A stretch of DNA of 64,000 bases from positions 806,001 through 870,000 of the forward strand of contig NZ_MKIM01000027.1 of NCBI RefSeq assembly GCF_001939045.1, written 5' to 3'. The stretch comes from Rhizobium oryziradicis. GTDB taxonomy: Bacteria > Pseudomonadota > Alphaproteobacteria > Rhizobiales > Rhizobiaceae. Each line of letters begins with the position of its first letter. Within the stretch, counting starts at the first letter, position 1. The translations under genes and the position numbers were made by a program. The notes beneath the pieces are model-generated. The model was given only the letters and a program-made list of their open reading frames with translations. It was not told where the DNA came from and made no database searches. Shown piece by piece: positions 38,180-46,871 of the stretch.

Positions 38180-38278
38180 ACAGCGCCGTGCACCATAGAT
38201 GGTGCATAAAGGACGCTGTAAAACTTTTAATCTGCTGCATAATTCCTTACATCGATTCCGGTGTAAGGAATTATGCAG
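38180..38278 (+). repeat. Leader-type repeat R, copy 3 (complete two-hairpin form)
   Basis: Hairpin 1: ACAGCG...CGCTGT with inner GTGCACC/GGTGCA. Linker: AAACTTTTAATCTG. Hairpin 2: CTGCATAATTCCTTAC paired with GTAAGGAATTATGCAG. It ends 53 bases before the lipoprotein start on the same strand. Confidence 0.8.
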
Positions 38279-38331
38279 TCGGTGGTAAGCTTGGCGCTCA
38301 AGGCTGCCGTATCAGTGGGTTGGATTTGAAT

Positions 38332-38715
38332 ATGACTGCAATCGTCTCCGGGGCGGCTTATCGCCGTATATGTGCCAAGATGTGTGCCAATGTGCTGGTT
38401 GTGGCCGCAGTGGTTACTGTCGCGGGCTGCGCTGCCAGCAACACAACAAACGTGAAGCCAGCAACCATGACCGCGCCCAAAAGCGTGATTGTAACAGGGC
38501 AGGCAGAGCCTGCAGACAATTATAAAACGCCGGATGGCTATCCTGATCTTTCAAGGCCTTTGACCGCTGCCAACAAGCAGATGTCGAATGACGATGCGCA
38601 GAAGCAGGAAGATACGCTTTCCAGCCTGGCGGCAAAGCGCAAAAAAGGCCAGATCAGCGAAGCGGAATACAACAAGCGCGTGGAAGAATTCCGCAAGCTT
38701 GGCCAAACGCAGTGA
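38332..38715 (+). CDS. Putative lipoprotein
   Basis: 127 residues. The signal region (about 18-35) ends in VTVAGCAAS, a lipobox-like site with Cys near residue 35. The mature part has a helical C-terminus (LAAKRKKGQISEAEYNKRVEE) that resembles the short SHOCT-like oligomerisation helix. Function unknown. The leader contains repeat R copy 3. Start choice is uncertain: an ATG at codon 17 would give a shorter signal. Confidence 0.7.
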   Translation: MTAIVSGAAYRRICAKMCANVLVVAAVVTVAGCAASNTTNVKPATMTAPKSVIVTGQAEPADNYKTPDGYPDLSRPLTAANKQMSNDDAQKQEDTLSSLAAKRKKGQISEAEYNKRVEEFRKLGQTQ

Positions 38716-38965
38716 CGTAAATTTTAGCGTTTGAGGCTCTTTCGAAGCGGGAAGGCCTTGCATTCCTGAAATTGTCATTGCAAATCGCAAAATGGCGTTA
38801 TCGATCATGCCGTTCGGGTTGCAATTTGCAAATAAAAGCCGCGAATCGGTGTTGAATACGCTAAAATATCATTGCTCCGAGTTGATTGATCCGTTTTCGG
38901 GGCGGCTGAATGGGTAACGGGTCATCCGCCGGGTTTTAACTGCCCGCGGTTCAACGAGGTCTGAG

Positions 38966-40183
38966 ATGGAAGAGTTTCATAAAGTTCGGCGCTTGCCGCC
39001 CTATGTTTTCGAACAAGTCAATCGTTTGAAAGCAAGCGCGCGAGCCGGTGGCGCGGACATTATCGATCTCGGCATGGGTAATCCAGATCTTCCGACCCCG
39101 CAGAACATCGTCGACAAGCTGTGTGAAGCAGTCCAGGACCCGCGCACACACCGTTATTCGTCCTCCAAGGGCATTCCCGGTTTGCGCAAGGCGCAGGCAG
39201 CCTATTATGCCCGCCGCTTCAACGTGAAGCTCAATCCCGACACGCAAGTGGTGGCAACCCTTGGCTCCAAGGAAGGTTTCGCCAATATGGCGCAAGCCAT
39301 TACCGCCCCCGGCGACGTGATCTTGTGTCCCGATCCAACCTATCCCATCCATGCGTTTGGCTTCCTGATGACCGGTGGGGTTATTCGCTCCATCCCGGTT
39401 GAGCCGGATGAGACATTCTTTCCGCCGCTGGAGCGCGCTGTTCGCCACTCCATTCCAAAGCCTTTGGCCTTGATCATCAACTATCCGTCCAATCCGACCG
39501 CGCGAGTGGCATCGCTGGATTTCTACAAGGATGTGATTGCCTTTGCCAAAAAGCATGAGCTGATTGTGCTCTCGGATCTGGCCTATTCGGAAATCTATTT
39601 TGATGGCAATCCGCCACCATCGGTGCTCGAAGTGCCGGGTGCGATGGATGTGGCGGTTGAATTTACCTCGATGTCGAAAACTTTCTCCATGCCCGGCTGG
39701 CGCATGGGCTTTGCCGTTGGCAATGAACGCTTGATCGCAGCACTTGCTCGCGTCAAATCCTACCTCGATTATGGCGCGTTTACGCCGATTCAGGTGGCGG
39801 CAACTCATGCATTGAACGGCGATGGTACGGATGTTGCCGAAGTGCGCAATATCTACAAGCGCCGCCGCGATGTACTGGTGGAGAGCTTCGGCAAGGCAGG
39901 CTTTGAAGTGCCGCCGCCTGCGGCCACCATGTTTGCTTGGGCCAAAATTCCGGAAAAATTCCGCCATCTCGGCTCGCTGGAATTCTCCAAGCTGCTGATT
40001 GAAAAGGCTGACATCGCAGTTGCGCCCGGCATTGGTTTTGGCGAGCAGGGCGATGATTATGTCCGCATCGCGCTGGTGGAAAATGAGCATCGTATCCGCC
40101 AGGCCGCCCGCAGCCTCAAGCGTTTCATGTCGAGCGCCGATGAAACGCTGCACAATGTGATTTCGCTCAACGCCCATCGTTGA
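38966..40183 (+). CDS. PLP-dependent aminotransferase (AlaC / LL-diaminopimelate aminotransferase-like)
   Basis: 405 residues. The PLP lysine is in SMSKTFSMPGWRMGF near residue 237. DLGMGNPDLPTPQNIVDKL, SSSKGIPGLRKA and NYPSNPTARVA are hallmarks of the AlaC/DapL-like subgroup. The likely reaction is transfer between pyruvate/alanine or a related pair and 2-oxoglutarate. It is followed 75 bases later by hom, a pairing seen in other rhizobia, suggesting link to the aspartate family. Ribosome-like GAGG lies before the ATG. Confidence 0.92.
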   Translation: MEEFHKVRRLPPYVFEQVNRLKASARAGGADIIDLGMGNPDLPTPQNIVDKLCEAVQDPRTHRYSSSKGIPGLRKAQAAYYARRFNVKLNPDTQVVATLGSKEGFANMAQAITAPGDVILCPDPTYPIHAFGFLMTGGVIRSIPVEPDETFFPPLERAVRHSIPKPLALIINYPSNPTARVASLDFYKDVIAFAKKHELIVLSDLAYSEIYFDGNPPPSVLEVPGAMDVAVEFTSMSKTFSMPGWRMGFAVGNERLIAALARVKSYLDYGAFTPIQVAATHALNGDGTDVAEVRNIYKRRRDVLVESFGKAGFEVPPPAATMFAWAKIPEKFRHLGSLEFSKLLIEKADIAVAPGIGFGEQGDDYVRIALVENEHRIRQAARSLKRFMSSADETLHNVISLNAHR

Positions 40184-40258
40184 TTTCACCATTCAAAAGG
40201 GCGGTCTGTTCCGGGCCGCTCTCTTCCCAAACGTCTAAAAGCATAGCAGGTATATGTC

Positions 40259-41581
40259 ATGGCTGACGCCCTTAAGATCGGCATAGCGGGTCTCGGTACT
40301 GTTGGTGCGTCTCTGGCGCGGATTCTTCAAACACGTGCGAATGCGCTGGCTATTGCCTGCGGCAGGCCCTTGACCATCACCGCCGTTTCTGCCCGCAGCA
40401 AGGGCAAGGATCGCGGTTTCGATCTTGATGGTATTGCATGGTTTGATGATCCGATGGACATGGCCGAAAAAGCCGATATCGACGTTTTTGTTGAGCTGAT
40501 CGGCGGGGCCGAAGGGGCTGCCGATCAATCGGTGCGTGCTGCTTTGTCGCGTGGTTTGCATGTGGTGACCGCCAATAAGGCCTTGCTGGCAAAGCATGGC
40601 GTGGCGCTTGCCAGAATGGCAGAAGAAAAAGGCCTCCTGCTCAATTATGAAGCTGCTGTTGCAGGCGGTATTCCCGTCATCAAGACCTTGCGTGAATCGC
40701 TGACCGGCAATCATTTTTCGCGCCTTTACGGCATCATGAATGGCACCTGCAATTACATCCTGACAAGGATGGAAAAAGAGGGCTTGAGCTTTGCCGATTG
40801 CCTCAAAGAAGCGCAGCGCCTTGGCTATGCCGAGGCCGATCCCACCTTTGATATTGAGGGCAATGACACTGCCCACAAGCTGGCAATTTTGACCACGCTT
40901 GCCTTTGGCAGTCAGATTGCGGCCGATGAGATTTATCTCGAAGGCATCAGCAATATCTCGATTGACGATATTCAGGCCGCCCATGATCTCGGCTATCGTA
41001 TCAAGCTGTTGGGCGTGGCACTCAAAACCGCAACCGGCATTGAGCAGCGCGTGCACCCCACCATGGTGCCGCTGGATTCGGTGATTGCGCAGGTGGATGG
41101 CGTGACCAATGCCGTGGCGCTGGAATCCGATATTCTGGGCGAGCTTTTGATGGTTGGTCCCGGTGCCGGTGGCAATGCCACAGCCTCTGCCGTGCTGGGT
41201 GATATTACCGACATTGCCAAGAGCCGTCCGGGCGCGCAGCAGGTGCCTATTCTGGGGCGTCCTGCGCATCTGCTTGAGCCCTATGCCAAGGCGGAAATGA
41301 CCCGCCATGAGGGTGGCTATTTCATTCGCCTAAGCGTTGTCGATCGCGCAGGCGTTTTTGCCAGCATTGCCACGCGGATGGCGGAGAACAATATTTCGCT
41401 CGAATCCATTGTCCAGCACGCCAAGTCGGCTGCATCCGGCGACGACACCAAAAATATCATTCTCGTCACCCATGCCACAATGGAGCACGCGGTGCGTCAG
41501 GCTGTGGCGGCCATCAAGGGCGAGGGCTATCTGCTGGGTGAACCACAGGTGATCCGCATTGAGCGCACCAAAGCGGCATAA
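40259..41581 (+). CDS. hom: Homoserine dehydrogenase
   Basis: 440 residues. The N-terminal nucleotide motif GIAGLGTVGASLARIL is at about 8-23. The catalytic region has GIMNGTCNYILTRMEKEGL and EADPTFDIEGNDTAHKLAIL. A C-terminal ACT domain (LSVVDRAGVFASIATRM) is the usual feedback-control domain for threonine. It reduces aspartate semialdehyde to homoserine on the route to threonine and methionine. Confidence 0.96.
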   Translation: MADALKIGIAGLGTVGASLARILQTRANALAIACGRPLTITAVSARSKGKDRGFDLDGIAWFDDPMDMAEKADIDVFVELIGGAEGAADQSVRAALSRGLHVVTANKALLAKHGVALARMAEEKGLLLNYEAAVAGGIPVIKTLRESLTGNHFSRLYGIMNGTCNYILTRMEKEGLSFADCLKEAQRLGYAEADPTFDIEGNDTAHKLAILTTLAFGSQIAADEIYLEGISNISIDDIQAAHDLGYRIKLLGVALKTATGIEQRVHPTMVPLDSVIAQVDGVTNAVALESDILGELLMVGPGAGGNATASAVLGDITDIAKSRPGAQQVPILGRPAHLLEPYAKAEMTRHEGGYFIRLSVVDRAGVFASIATRMAENNISLESIVQHAKSAASGDDTKNIILVTHATMEHAVRQAVAAIKGEGYLLGEPQVIRIERTKAA

Positions 41582-41627
41582 TCGTTGTTCAGGCTGATCT
41601 CAACTCTCTAGATTATGGGCACTGAGT

Positions 41628-42329
41628 ATGGTTCAGAGACATGTTGTGGCTTTGCAATTAGCCAATGGTCAGATGCGATTTGAACCGCTCAAAGCTTGGT
41701 TGCGGAGTAATCCCGGACAGTTGCCTGCTGGTGTCTCTACTGAAGATAAGACATCTCATCAGTTGCGTTCTATCCTGAGAAGACAGGGATGGCAGGTGGA
41801 GTTCTTACCAGAAGAAGTTCGGCTTACGAAGTCAGGGACTGTATTTTCGGAAGAGCAGATTGCCACGGCTTCCGATGACGAATCTTTTATAGAAGATGAG
41901 CGTGAAGAGGATTTTGAGACTCGGTTTTCTTTGGAGAGCCAACTCAGGGATTTTATTTCAGGAAACTTGCCAAGAATTCCAATTAATGGTCGATATTTAA
42001 AGCTCTTCGTTGATGCAAACGGTGTTGATGGGGTTGAATATCAAGTCGGTGTTGGTCGTATTGATATTCTTGCGCTTGATTCCGACGGGTCATTTTATGT
42101 TTTTGAACTGAAAAGGGCAGAGAGCTCCGATCGCGTTCTTGGGCAGCTCACTCGTTATATGGGGTGGCTTAAGAAAACCATAGCGGCTGACAGAGAGGTC
42201 TATGGTGTGATTGTTTCGAAAGAAATAGGCTCGAACCTTCGTTATGCCGTTTCGGTTGTTCCGAATGTATTTCTCTTTGAGTATGCTATTCAATTTACCC
42301 TTAATGAGGCACATCAATTGCCAAGTTAA
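41628..42329 (+). CDS. NucS/DUF91-like endonuclease-domain protein
   Basis: 233 residues. The C-terminal half (about 105-200) has VGRIDILALDSDGSFYVFEL followed by KR, giving an Asp and a Glu-x-Lys spaced as in PD-(D/E)XK nucleases of the NucS/DUF91 type, and GQLTRYMGWLKK as the Gln-containing helix. The N-terminal 100 residues are of unknown fold, ending in an acidic stretch (EDEREEDFETR). Base composition is AT-richer than hom and recJ on both sides, which suggests acquired DNA. In many rhizobia I expect glpX at this position. A DNA repair or defence role is possible, not shown. Confidence 0.75.
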   Translation: MVQRHVVALQLANGQMRFEPLKAWLRSNPGQLPAGVSTEDKTSHQLRSILRRQGWQVEFLPEEVRLTKSGTVFSEEQIATASDDESFIEDEREEDFETRFSLESQLRDFISGNLPRIPINGRYLKLFVDANGVDGVEYQVGVGRIDILALDSDGSFYVFELKRAESSDRVLGQLTRYMGWLKKTIAADREVYGVIVSKEIGSNLRYAVSVVPNVFLFEYAIQFTLNEAHQLPS

Positions 42330-42349
42330 TTGAAGGTCCGTTAATACTT

Positions 42350-44152
42350 ATGTTTGAACCCGTTGATCCGATTGAGCGCGCCTTTTTAAACGTTGAATCC
42401 TCCGCCAGTGGTCAGCGCTGGGTATCGCGGCTGGATCAGGCCGGGCTCAACCGTTCGCTAGCGATTTCGCAAAGCCACGGCATTCCAGAGCTGGTTGCCC
42501 GCGTGCTGGCGGGCAGGGGCGTTCCGGTTGCTGACGCCAAAACCTTTCTCGATCCGACCATTCGTGGTCTGATGCCCGATCCATCCAGCCTGACCGATTG
42601 CGATGCGGCAGCGGCGCGCTTGATGGCGGCAGTAAAGCGCGGCGAACGGGTGGCGATTTTTGGTGATTATGATGTGGATGGCGCGGCATCGTCGGCGCTG
42701 TTGTGGCGTTTTCTCGCCCATTTTGGCGTGGAAGCCGAAATCTATATTCCAGACCGTATTTTTGAAGGCTATGGGCCAAACGCAACCGCCATTGGCCAGT
42801 TGATTGAGCGCGGCGCGCAGCTGATTGTCACTGTGGACTGTGGATCCACCAGCTTTGAAGCTCTGGAAGAAGCAAAACGCCGCAACATTGATGTGGTGGT
42901 TATAGACCATCACCAGATGGGCCATGAGCTGCCAGCGTGTCTGGCGCTGGTCAATCCAAACCGGGGTGATGATCTGTCAGGGCAGGGGCACTTATGTGCC
43001 GCTGGCGTGGTGTTCATGGTGCTTGTTGCCACGCTTCGGCAATTGCGCGATGCCGGCCATGCCAATGCCCGCTCATTGGATCTGCTAGCCTGGCTGGATC
43101 TCGTGGCGCTGGCAACGGTGTGCGATGTGGTACCGCTGAAAGGGCTAAACCGCGCCTATGTGGTCAAGGGGCTGATTGCAGCACGCCATCAACAAAACGC
43201 CGGTCTTGCCGCACTTTTGAAAGTGGCAGGCATTGGCGGGCCGGTGACGCCCTATCATTTTGGCTTTCTGGTTGGCCCGCGCATCAATGCCGGGGGCCGC
43301 ATTGGCGATGCTGCCTTGGGCAGCCGCTTGCTGACGCTTGATGATGCCGCAGAGGCCGAGGAAATTGCCGCCCAGTTGGACGATCTCAACCGTCAACGCC
43401 AAGCCATGGAAGCGCAGATGCTGGCCGAGGCCGAAGCCGAGGCCATGGCCGAATATGGTGATGGTGAGCGGGCGTCTGTGATCATTACGGCCCGCGAGGG
43501 CTGGCATCCCGGTATTGTCGGCTTGCTGGCGGCGCGCTTGAAAGAGCGCTTCCAGCGTCCGGCCTTTGCCATTGCTTTTGATGGCTCTGGCAAAGGTGCT
43601 GGCTCTGGCCGCTCCATTCCCGGGTTTGATCTGGGCAAAATGGTGCGGGCGGCGGTTGATTCTGGCTTGTTGGTCAAAGGTGGCGGCCATGCCATGGCGG
43701 CTGGCCTGACGGTCGAGCGCGGTAATCTCGGAAAACTGCGAAGTTTCTTTGAGGAGCAATCCCAGAAAACGGTGATGGAGCTATCGGCCAATCGCGCTTT
43801 GAAAATTGATGGAGCAGTGAGTGCATCGGGTGCCAATCTGGCGTTGATTGACCTGTTGGAAACCGCAGGCCCTTATGGCTCTGGCCATTCTCAGCCGATT
43901 TTTGCCATTCCTGCCCACCGCATTCGTGATTCACGCCTGATTGGCACCAACCATGTGAAGGTCACGCTGGAAGCGCCAGACGGCAGCCGTCTTGATGGCA
44001 TCGCCTTTCGAGCCAAGGAAACGCCGCTGGGCGATCTGTTGCTCGGCAAACGCGGCGATTCCGTGCATGTGGCGGGAACCTTGAGTGCTGAAGTGTGGCA
44101 AGGCTCCCGTCGCATCCAGATCCGCATTATCGATGCGGCACCGGCGTTTTAG
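42350..44152 (+). CDS. recJ: RecJ, single-strand-specific 5'-3' exonuclease
   Basis: 600 residues. DHH-family motifs: FGDYDVDGAASSALL (motif I), VTVDCGS (II), VVIDHHQMG (III, the DHH), then the DHHA1 motif KGGGHAMAAGLTV. The C-terminal OB-fold region ends with QIRIIDA. It degrades single-stranded DNA in recombination and mismatch repair. It begins 21 bases after the NucS-like gene, so is probably read with it. Confidence 0.96.
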   Translation: MFEPVDPIERAFLNVESSASGQRWVSRLDQAGLNRSLAISQSHGIPELVARVLAGRGVPVADAKTFLDPTIRGLMPDPSSLTDCDAAAARLMAAVKRGERVAIFGDYDVDGAASSALLWRFLAHFGVEAEIYIPDRIFEGYGPNATAIGQLIERGAQLIVTVDCGSTSFEALEEAKRRNIDVVVIDHHQMGHELPACLALVNPNRGDDLSGQGHLCAAGVVFMVLVATLRQLRDAGHANARSLDLLAWLDLVALATVCDVVPLKGLNRAYVVKGLIAARHQQNAGLAALLKVAGIGGPVTPYHFGFLVGPRINAGGRIGDAALGSRLLTLDDAAEAEEIAAQLDDLNRQRQAMEAQMLAEAEAEAMAEYGDGERASVIITAREGWHPGIVGLLAARLKERFQRPAFAIAFDGSGKGAGSGRSIPGFDLGKMVRAAVDSGLLVKGGGHAMAAGLTVERGNLGKLRSFFEEQSQKTVMELSANRALKIDGAVSASGANLALIDLLETAGPYGSGHSQPIFAIPAHRIRDSRLIGTNHVKVTLEAPDGSRLDGIAFRAKETPLGDLLLGKRGDSVHVAGTLSAEVWQGSRRIQIRIIDAAPAF

Positions 44153-44188
44153 AGACTGTCAGGTTCAGATTGAACCAGACAGTCTCTA
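44151..44188 (+). terminator. Hairpin at the end of recJ
   Basis: Long arms AGAGACTGTC and GACAGTCTCT enclose an inner GGTTC/GAACC pair. The hairpin starts at the recJ stop codon. No clear T run; it may protect the 3' end or act as a weak terminator. Confidence 0.5.
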
Positions 44189-44203
44189 AACGTCTTTGTT
44201 TGA

Positions 44204-44252
44204 GTTTGTCTGCTCAGAAAAACCGGATTCCACTTTTCCCTGACAGGCTCTA
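44204..44252 (+). repeat. Intergenic palindromic repeat, family P (copy 2)
   Basis: Begins GTTTGTCTGCTCAG and continues with a CCGG-containing core like copy 1 at 4256-4304; the right arm GACAGGC has drifted from GACAAAC. It lies between recJ and the convergent secreted-protein gene. Confidence 0.7.
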
Positions 44253-44257
44253 ATCTT

Positions 44258-44647
44258 CTATTCTGCAATCACGCGAAGCGAGCGGCCGACGGTGCCTCGA
44301 CCATAAATCATCACGTGGATTGTGGTATCGCCGCGCAGGATGCGCTTGCCATCGGCACGCGAGATTTCTCCCTGCGCCAGCATGGCCTCAGCCTTGGCGC
44401 GGTTTGCCTCGGATGCGAAGTAGCTGTCATCCTCGTCGCCGTCCTGGCGAATACCAAACTTATGATAATTGGCGCGATCTTGCCGGATAACCTGCCAAGG
44501 CTGTGTCAAGCGATCGCCTTTGGAATTGTAAAGATCGTCTTGGCCAATATAAGCGCTATAGCCATCAATGACCTCGTCAGACTTTGCGATGCCAGCCGAT
44601 AAAGCAAGCGTTATCGTTGTAAACAGTAGAATTGAATGGCTTTTCAT
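44258..44647 (-). CDS. Secreted hypothetical protein
   Basis: 129 residues. The signal peptide MKSHSILLFTTITLALSAGI ends near AKS-DE. The mature domain of about 105 residues is mixed (GYSAYIGQDDLYNSKGDRL, then HVMIYGRGTVGRSLRVIAE). No cysteines, no membrane segment. Periplasmic location expected; family not recognised. Confidence 0.65.
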   Translation of the reverse strand: MKSHSILLFTTITLALSAGIAKSDEVIDGYSAYIGQDDLYNSKGDRLTQPWQVIRQDRANYHKFGIRQDGDEDDSYFASEANRAKAEAMLAQGEISRADGKRILRGDTTIHVMIYGRGTVGRSLRVIAE

Positions 44648-44770
44648 GACGTCCCCCGGTGATCAACAGGGGGCACGTTACTTTATGCGTTTCGCAAACG
44701 AAATCGCAATTGCGCTCAGAACGGATGATCACCGTGAGCATTTTTGGGTGCGATTTATGAAGGGGAACAG

Positions 44771-44845
44771 TGGCACGCCCTAGGGGAGTCGAACCCCTCT
44801 TTTCAGAATGAAAATCTGACGTCCTAACCGATAGACGAAGGGCGC
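44771..44845 (-). tRNA. tRNA-Glu (anticodon TTC), copy 1
   Basis: 75 bases with encoded CCA. Acceptor GCGCCCT pairs with AGGGCGT (one G-U). The anticodon loop TTTTCAT lies between TCAGA and TCTGA. Identical to the copies at 45030 and 45344. Confidence 0.96.
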
Positions 44846-45029
44846 GTGCTGTGAGGCCGCTTATAGGCATCGACTTGATTCATGGCAAGCGGAAAAATGA
44901 TCTTTTTCCACAGACTTGCATTTTTTTTCTAACGCAGGACATGAGGAAAAATAGCGGCATACATCAGCCTTCATACGGCGTAACCGAATGTGCATTTTCA
45001 ACTTCATGACAATTTTCTGGGAGAGACAG
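44846..45029. other. Spacer between tRNA-Glu copies 1 and 2
   Basis: No coding sequence visible. Read leftward, it holds whatever promoter or processing site serves copy 1. Confidence 0.4.
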
Positions 45030-45104
45030 TGGCACGCCCTAGGGGAGTCGAACCCCTCTTTTCAGAATGAAAATCTGACGTCCTAACCGATAGACGAAGG
45101 GCGC
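45030..45104 (-). tRNA. tRNA-Glu (anticodon TTC), copy 2
   Basis: Same 75-base sequence as copies 1 and 3, including CCA. The identity continues about ten bases 5' of the gene (complement of GTGCTGTG). Confidence 0.96.
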
Positions 45105-45343
45105 GTGCTGTGTGGCGCTCTATTAATCGGAAGTGATTGTCGCCGCAAGAGGAAATTTGAATTTTTTGCCACAAAATTGAAAAATCTTCGTGGAAAATTT
45201 TCTCTGGTACACAGCGTGTTCGCTCTTCACAATCGAACAGCCTTGTTGCGCATTTGCAGGGCGCGCGAATGTGTGTGTGGCCAAAACCGACATGTTTTGA
45301 CACGACAGACTATGAAAATCACAAATGTTGGGAAAATAAGCAG

Positions 45344-45418
45344 TGGCACGCCCTAGGGGAGTCGAACCCCTCTTTTCAGAATGAAAATCTGACGTCCTAA
45401 CCGATAGACGAAGGGCGC
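45344..45418 (-). tRNA. tRNA-Glu (anticodon TTC), copy 3
   Basis: Same 75-base sequence as copies 1 and 2. It is the first of the three in transcription order; the spacers between copies are 239 and 184 bases. Confidence 0.96.
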
Positions 45419-45592
45419 GTGCTGTGTGGCCCTTATAAGCAGAGGTGGCGGAACTGGCAAGCGGTGAGTGTGGATTTCTGTCAGGAAAATGACAGGCAAT
45501 TGAAAATAATAAATTTATTTCTGCTTTTCACGCCCATTCGCTCAAGCACCACCTATGCAAGCCTAAACGTCAGAGCCAGTGGTATCATGCTC

Positions 45593-45695
45593 CTGCATAA
45601 TTCCTTAAATCCCAATCAAGTTAAGGAGGAAATTATGCAGCAGATTAAAAGTGTTACAGCGTCCTTTGGGCGCCCTATATGGCGCACGGCGCTGT
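45593..45695 (-). repeat. Leader-type repeat R, copy 4 (inverted, complete)
   Basis: Reads on the minus strand as hairpin CGCTGT/ACAGCG with inner GGCGCC-type pairing, the linker ACACTTTTAATCTG, then the CTGCATAAT/ATTATGCAG hairpin with TTAAGGA/TCCTTAA inside. The 3' end is 174 bases upstream of tRNA-Glu copy 3. Confidence 0.8.
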
Positions 45696-45827
45696 AATGT
45701 GTTCTGCGCGCTTGCATTGTCAGGCAATGGGCATGGCGGCAATGGCAACGGCGCGATTCTCATGATGCTTTGGTATTTGTTGTCAGGACATGGCAACAAT
45801 GCTGCCGGGTGACAGTCAAACAGTCGG
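45696..45827. other. Spacer after the lipoprotein gene
   Basis: No gene seen. It lies just after the 3' end of the minus-strand Gln/Pro-rich lipoprotein gene; no convincing T-tailed hairpin was found. Confidence 0.35.
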
Positions 45828-46670
45828 CTACTTGCGCAATTTCGCCAGGAATTTTTTGATAAAACTGTCTCGCGTCATGCCTTGTGCCTGCGGGGCACCT
45901 TGAATCTGTTCCATCTGGCTTGCTGCAGTGGAGTTTGCTGCGGCCGGGGTGGCGGTTGGTATGCTGGCTTGCAACTGTGCGGTTTCAGCAGGGCTCAATT
46001 GGGTGGCCATGGCTTGAGTGTTTTGAGCAGGCGTGCTCTGGGCGGGCATTGTTTGAGCTTGCGCCGTGCTTTGGCGCATTTGCTGCATATTCTGCCGCTT
46101 GCTTGGGTCAGGTGCCAATCCCGCGAGGATCTCGGCCTTCGATGGACGCCGAGGTTGTTGCTCGGCCGGCATTTGCCGTGGTGCGGGTTCAGTGGGCTGG
46201 ACTTGAGCGTCCTGCTCCAAAGGCGTTTGCAGGCTGTAAACACTGGCGACAGTGGCCTGTATCGACCGGCTTGGCATGCGAGACGGCACAATGCTGTTGT
46301 TGCCTTCTGTCTGCACAGCCGGCTCGGCCTGTGCTGTGAAAAGGCCGCCGCGCGTTGATGAAGCGCTCGGGCGGGGTGCCGCGGGCTCGGCTTGCGCTTC
46401 TTCAAGGTTGCCGGAGTGGGTCGGTGTTGTGCTTCGCGCCTCAGGCCCAGCATGTTGCGTCGTCACCAATGGATCCTTATAGGGACCTTTGTTGCGATAC
46501 ACCACTTGCGGCACATCGGCGTCACCAATGGATCCTTGGTCGGCAATCGGGGCTGGTGTCTTCGTGGTTGCGCAACTGCCAAGCATTGAGAGCGCAATCA
46601 AAGCTGTTGCGGCTTTCAAGGTGTGTGCGGGCAAGGTGCGCGTGCGGATCAAGTTGTTGCCTGACGTCAT
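45828..46670 (-). CDS. Gln/Pro/Ala-rich lipoprotein
   Basis: 280 residues. The signal (about 12-32, LKAATALIALSMLGSCATT) ends in a lipobox LGSC. The mature part is low in complexity, rich in Gln, Pro, Ala, Ser and Thr, with no recognisable fold, and ends in a short basic amphipathic piece, SFIKKFLAKLRK. RPSKAEILAGLAPDPSKRQ is the only ordered-looking block. Likely anchored in the outer or inner membrane and reaching across the periplasm. A 16-base direct repeat containing CACCAATGGATCC occurs twice in the 5' part. Confidence 0.7.
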   Translation of the reverse strand: MTSGNNLIRTRTLPAHTLKAATALIALSMLGSCATTKTPAPIADQGSIGDADVPQVVYRNKGPYKDPLVTTQHAGPEARSTTPTHSGNLEEAQAEPAAPRPSASSTRGGLFTAQAEPAVQTEGNNSIVPSRMPSRSIQATVASVYSLQTPLEQDAQVQPTEPAPRQMPAEQQPRRPSKAEILAGLAPDPSKRQNMQQMRQSTAQAQTMPAQSTPAQNTQAMATQLSPAETAQLQASIPTATPAAANSTAASQMEQIQGAPQAQGMTRDSFIKKFLAKLRK

Positions 46671-46871
46671 GTCATTCTCCGATTCAGACTGGGCGCACGG
46701 CTTGTTCAAAGCAGCATGCGGCGGATCTTATTTGAGAAGGACTGTCTCACGGTTAGCTTGCGTCAGGCGGGACGCCGCCCCGCGTGTGCGAGGCGGCTTT
46801 TGCACAAATCCAGAATCCGAACCGATTCCGGGTGGGCATGGCCAACAGGGCGTGTTGAAACGCCGTGTCAG
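46671..46871. other. Intergenic region with GC-rich hairpin
   Basis: About 200 bases without a gene. Arms GCCGCC and GGCGGC followed by TTTT on the plus strand (about 46780-46801) look like a terminator, but no plus-strand gene ends here. Confidence 0.35.

Noticed and set aside
38951..40192. A 413-codon open frame antisense to the AlaC-like aminotransferase
   Set aside because: Shadow of a conserved gene; no start signal or recognisable domain.
46463..46540. Direct repeat with CACCAATGGATCC in the lipoprotein gene as a mobile-element footprint
   Set aside because: The two copies are read in different frames and are only about 16 bases long; slippage or chance is enough.
46780..46801. Plus-strand terminator after the lipoprotein start region
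   Set aside because: No plus-strand gene ends here; the hairpin is reported only as part of the intergenic region.
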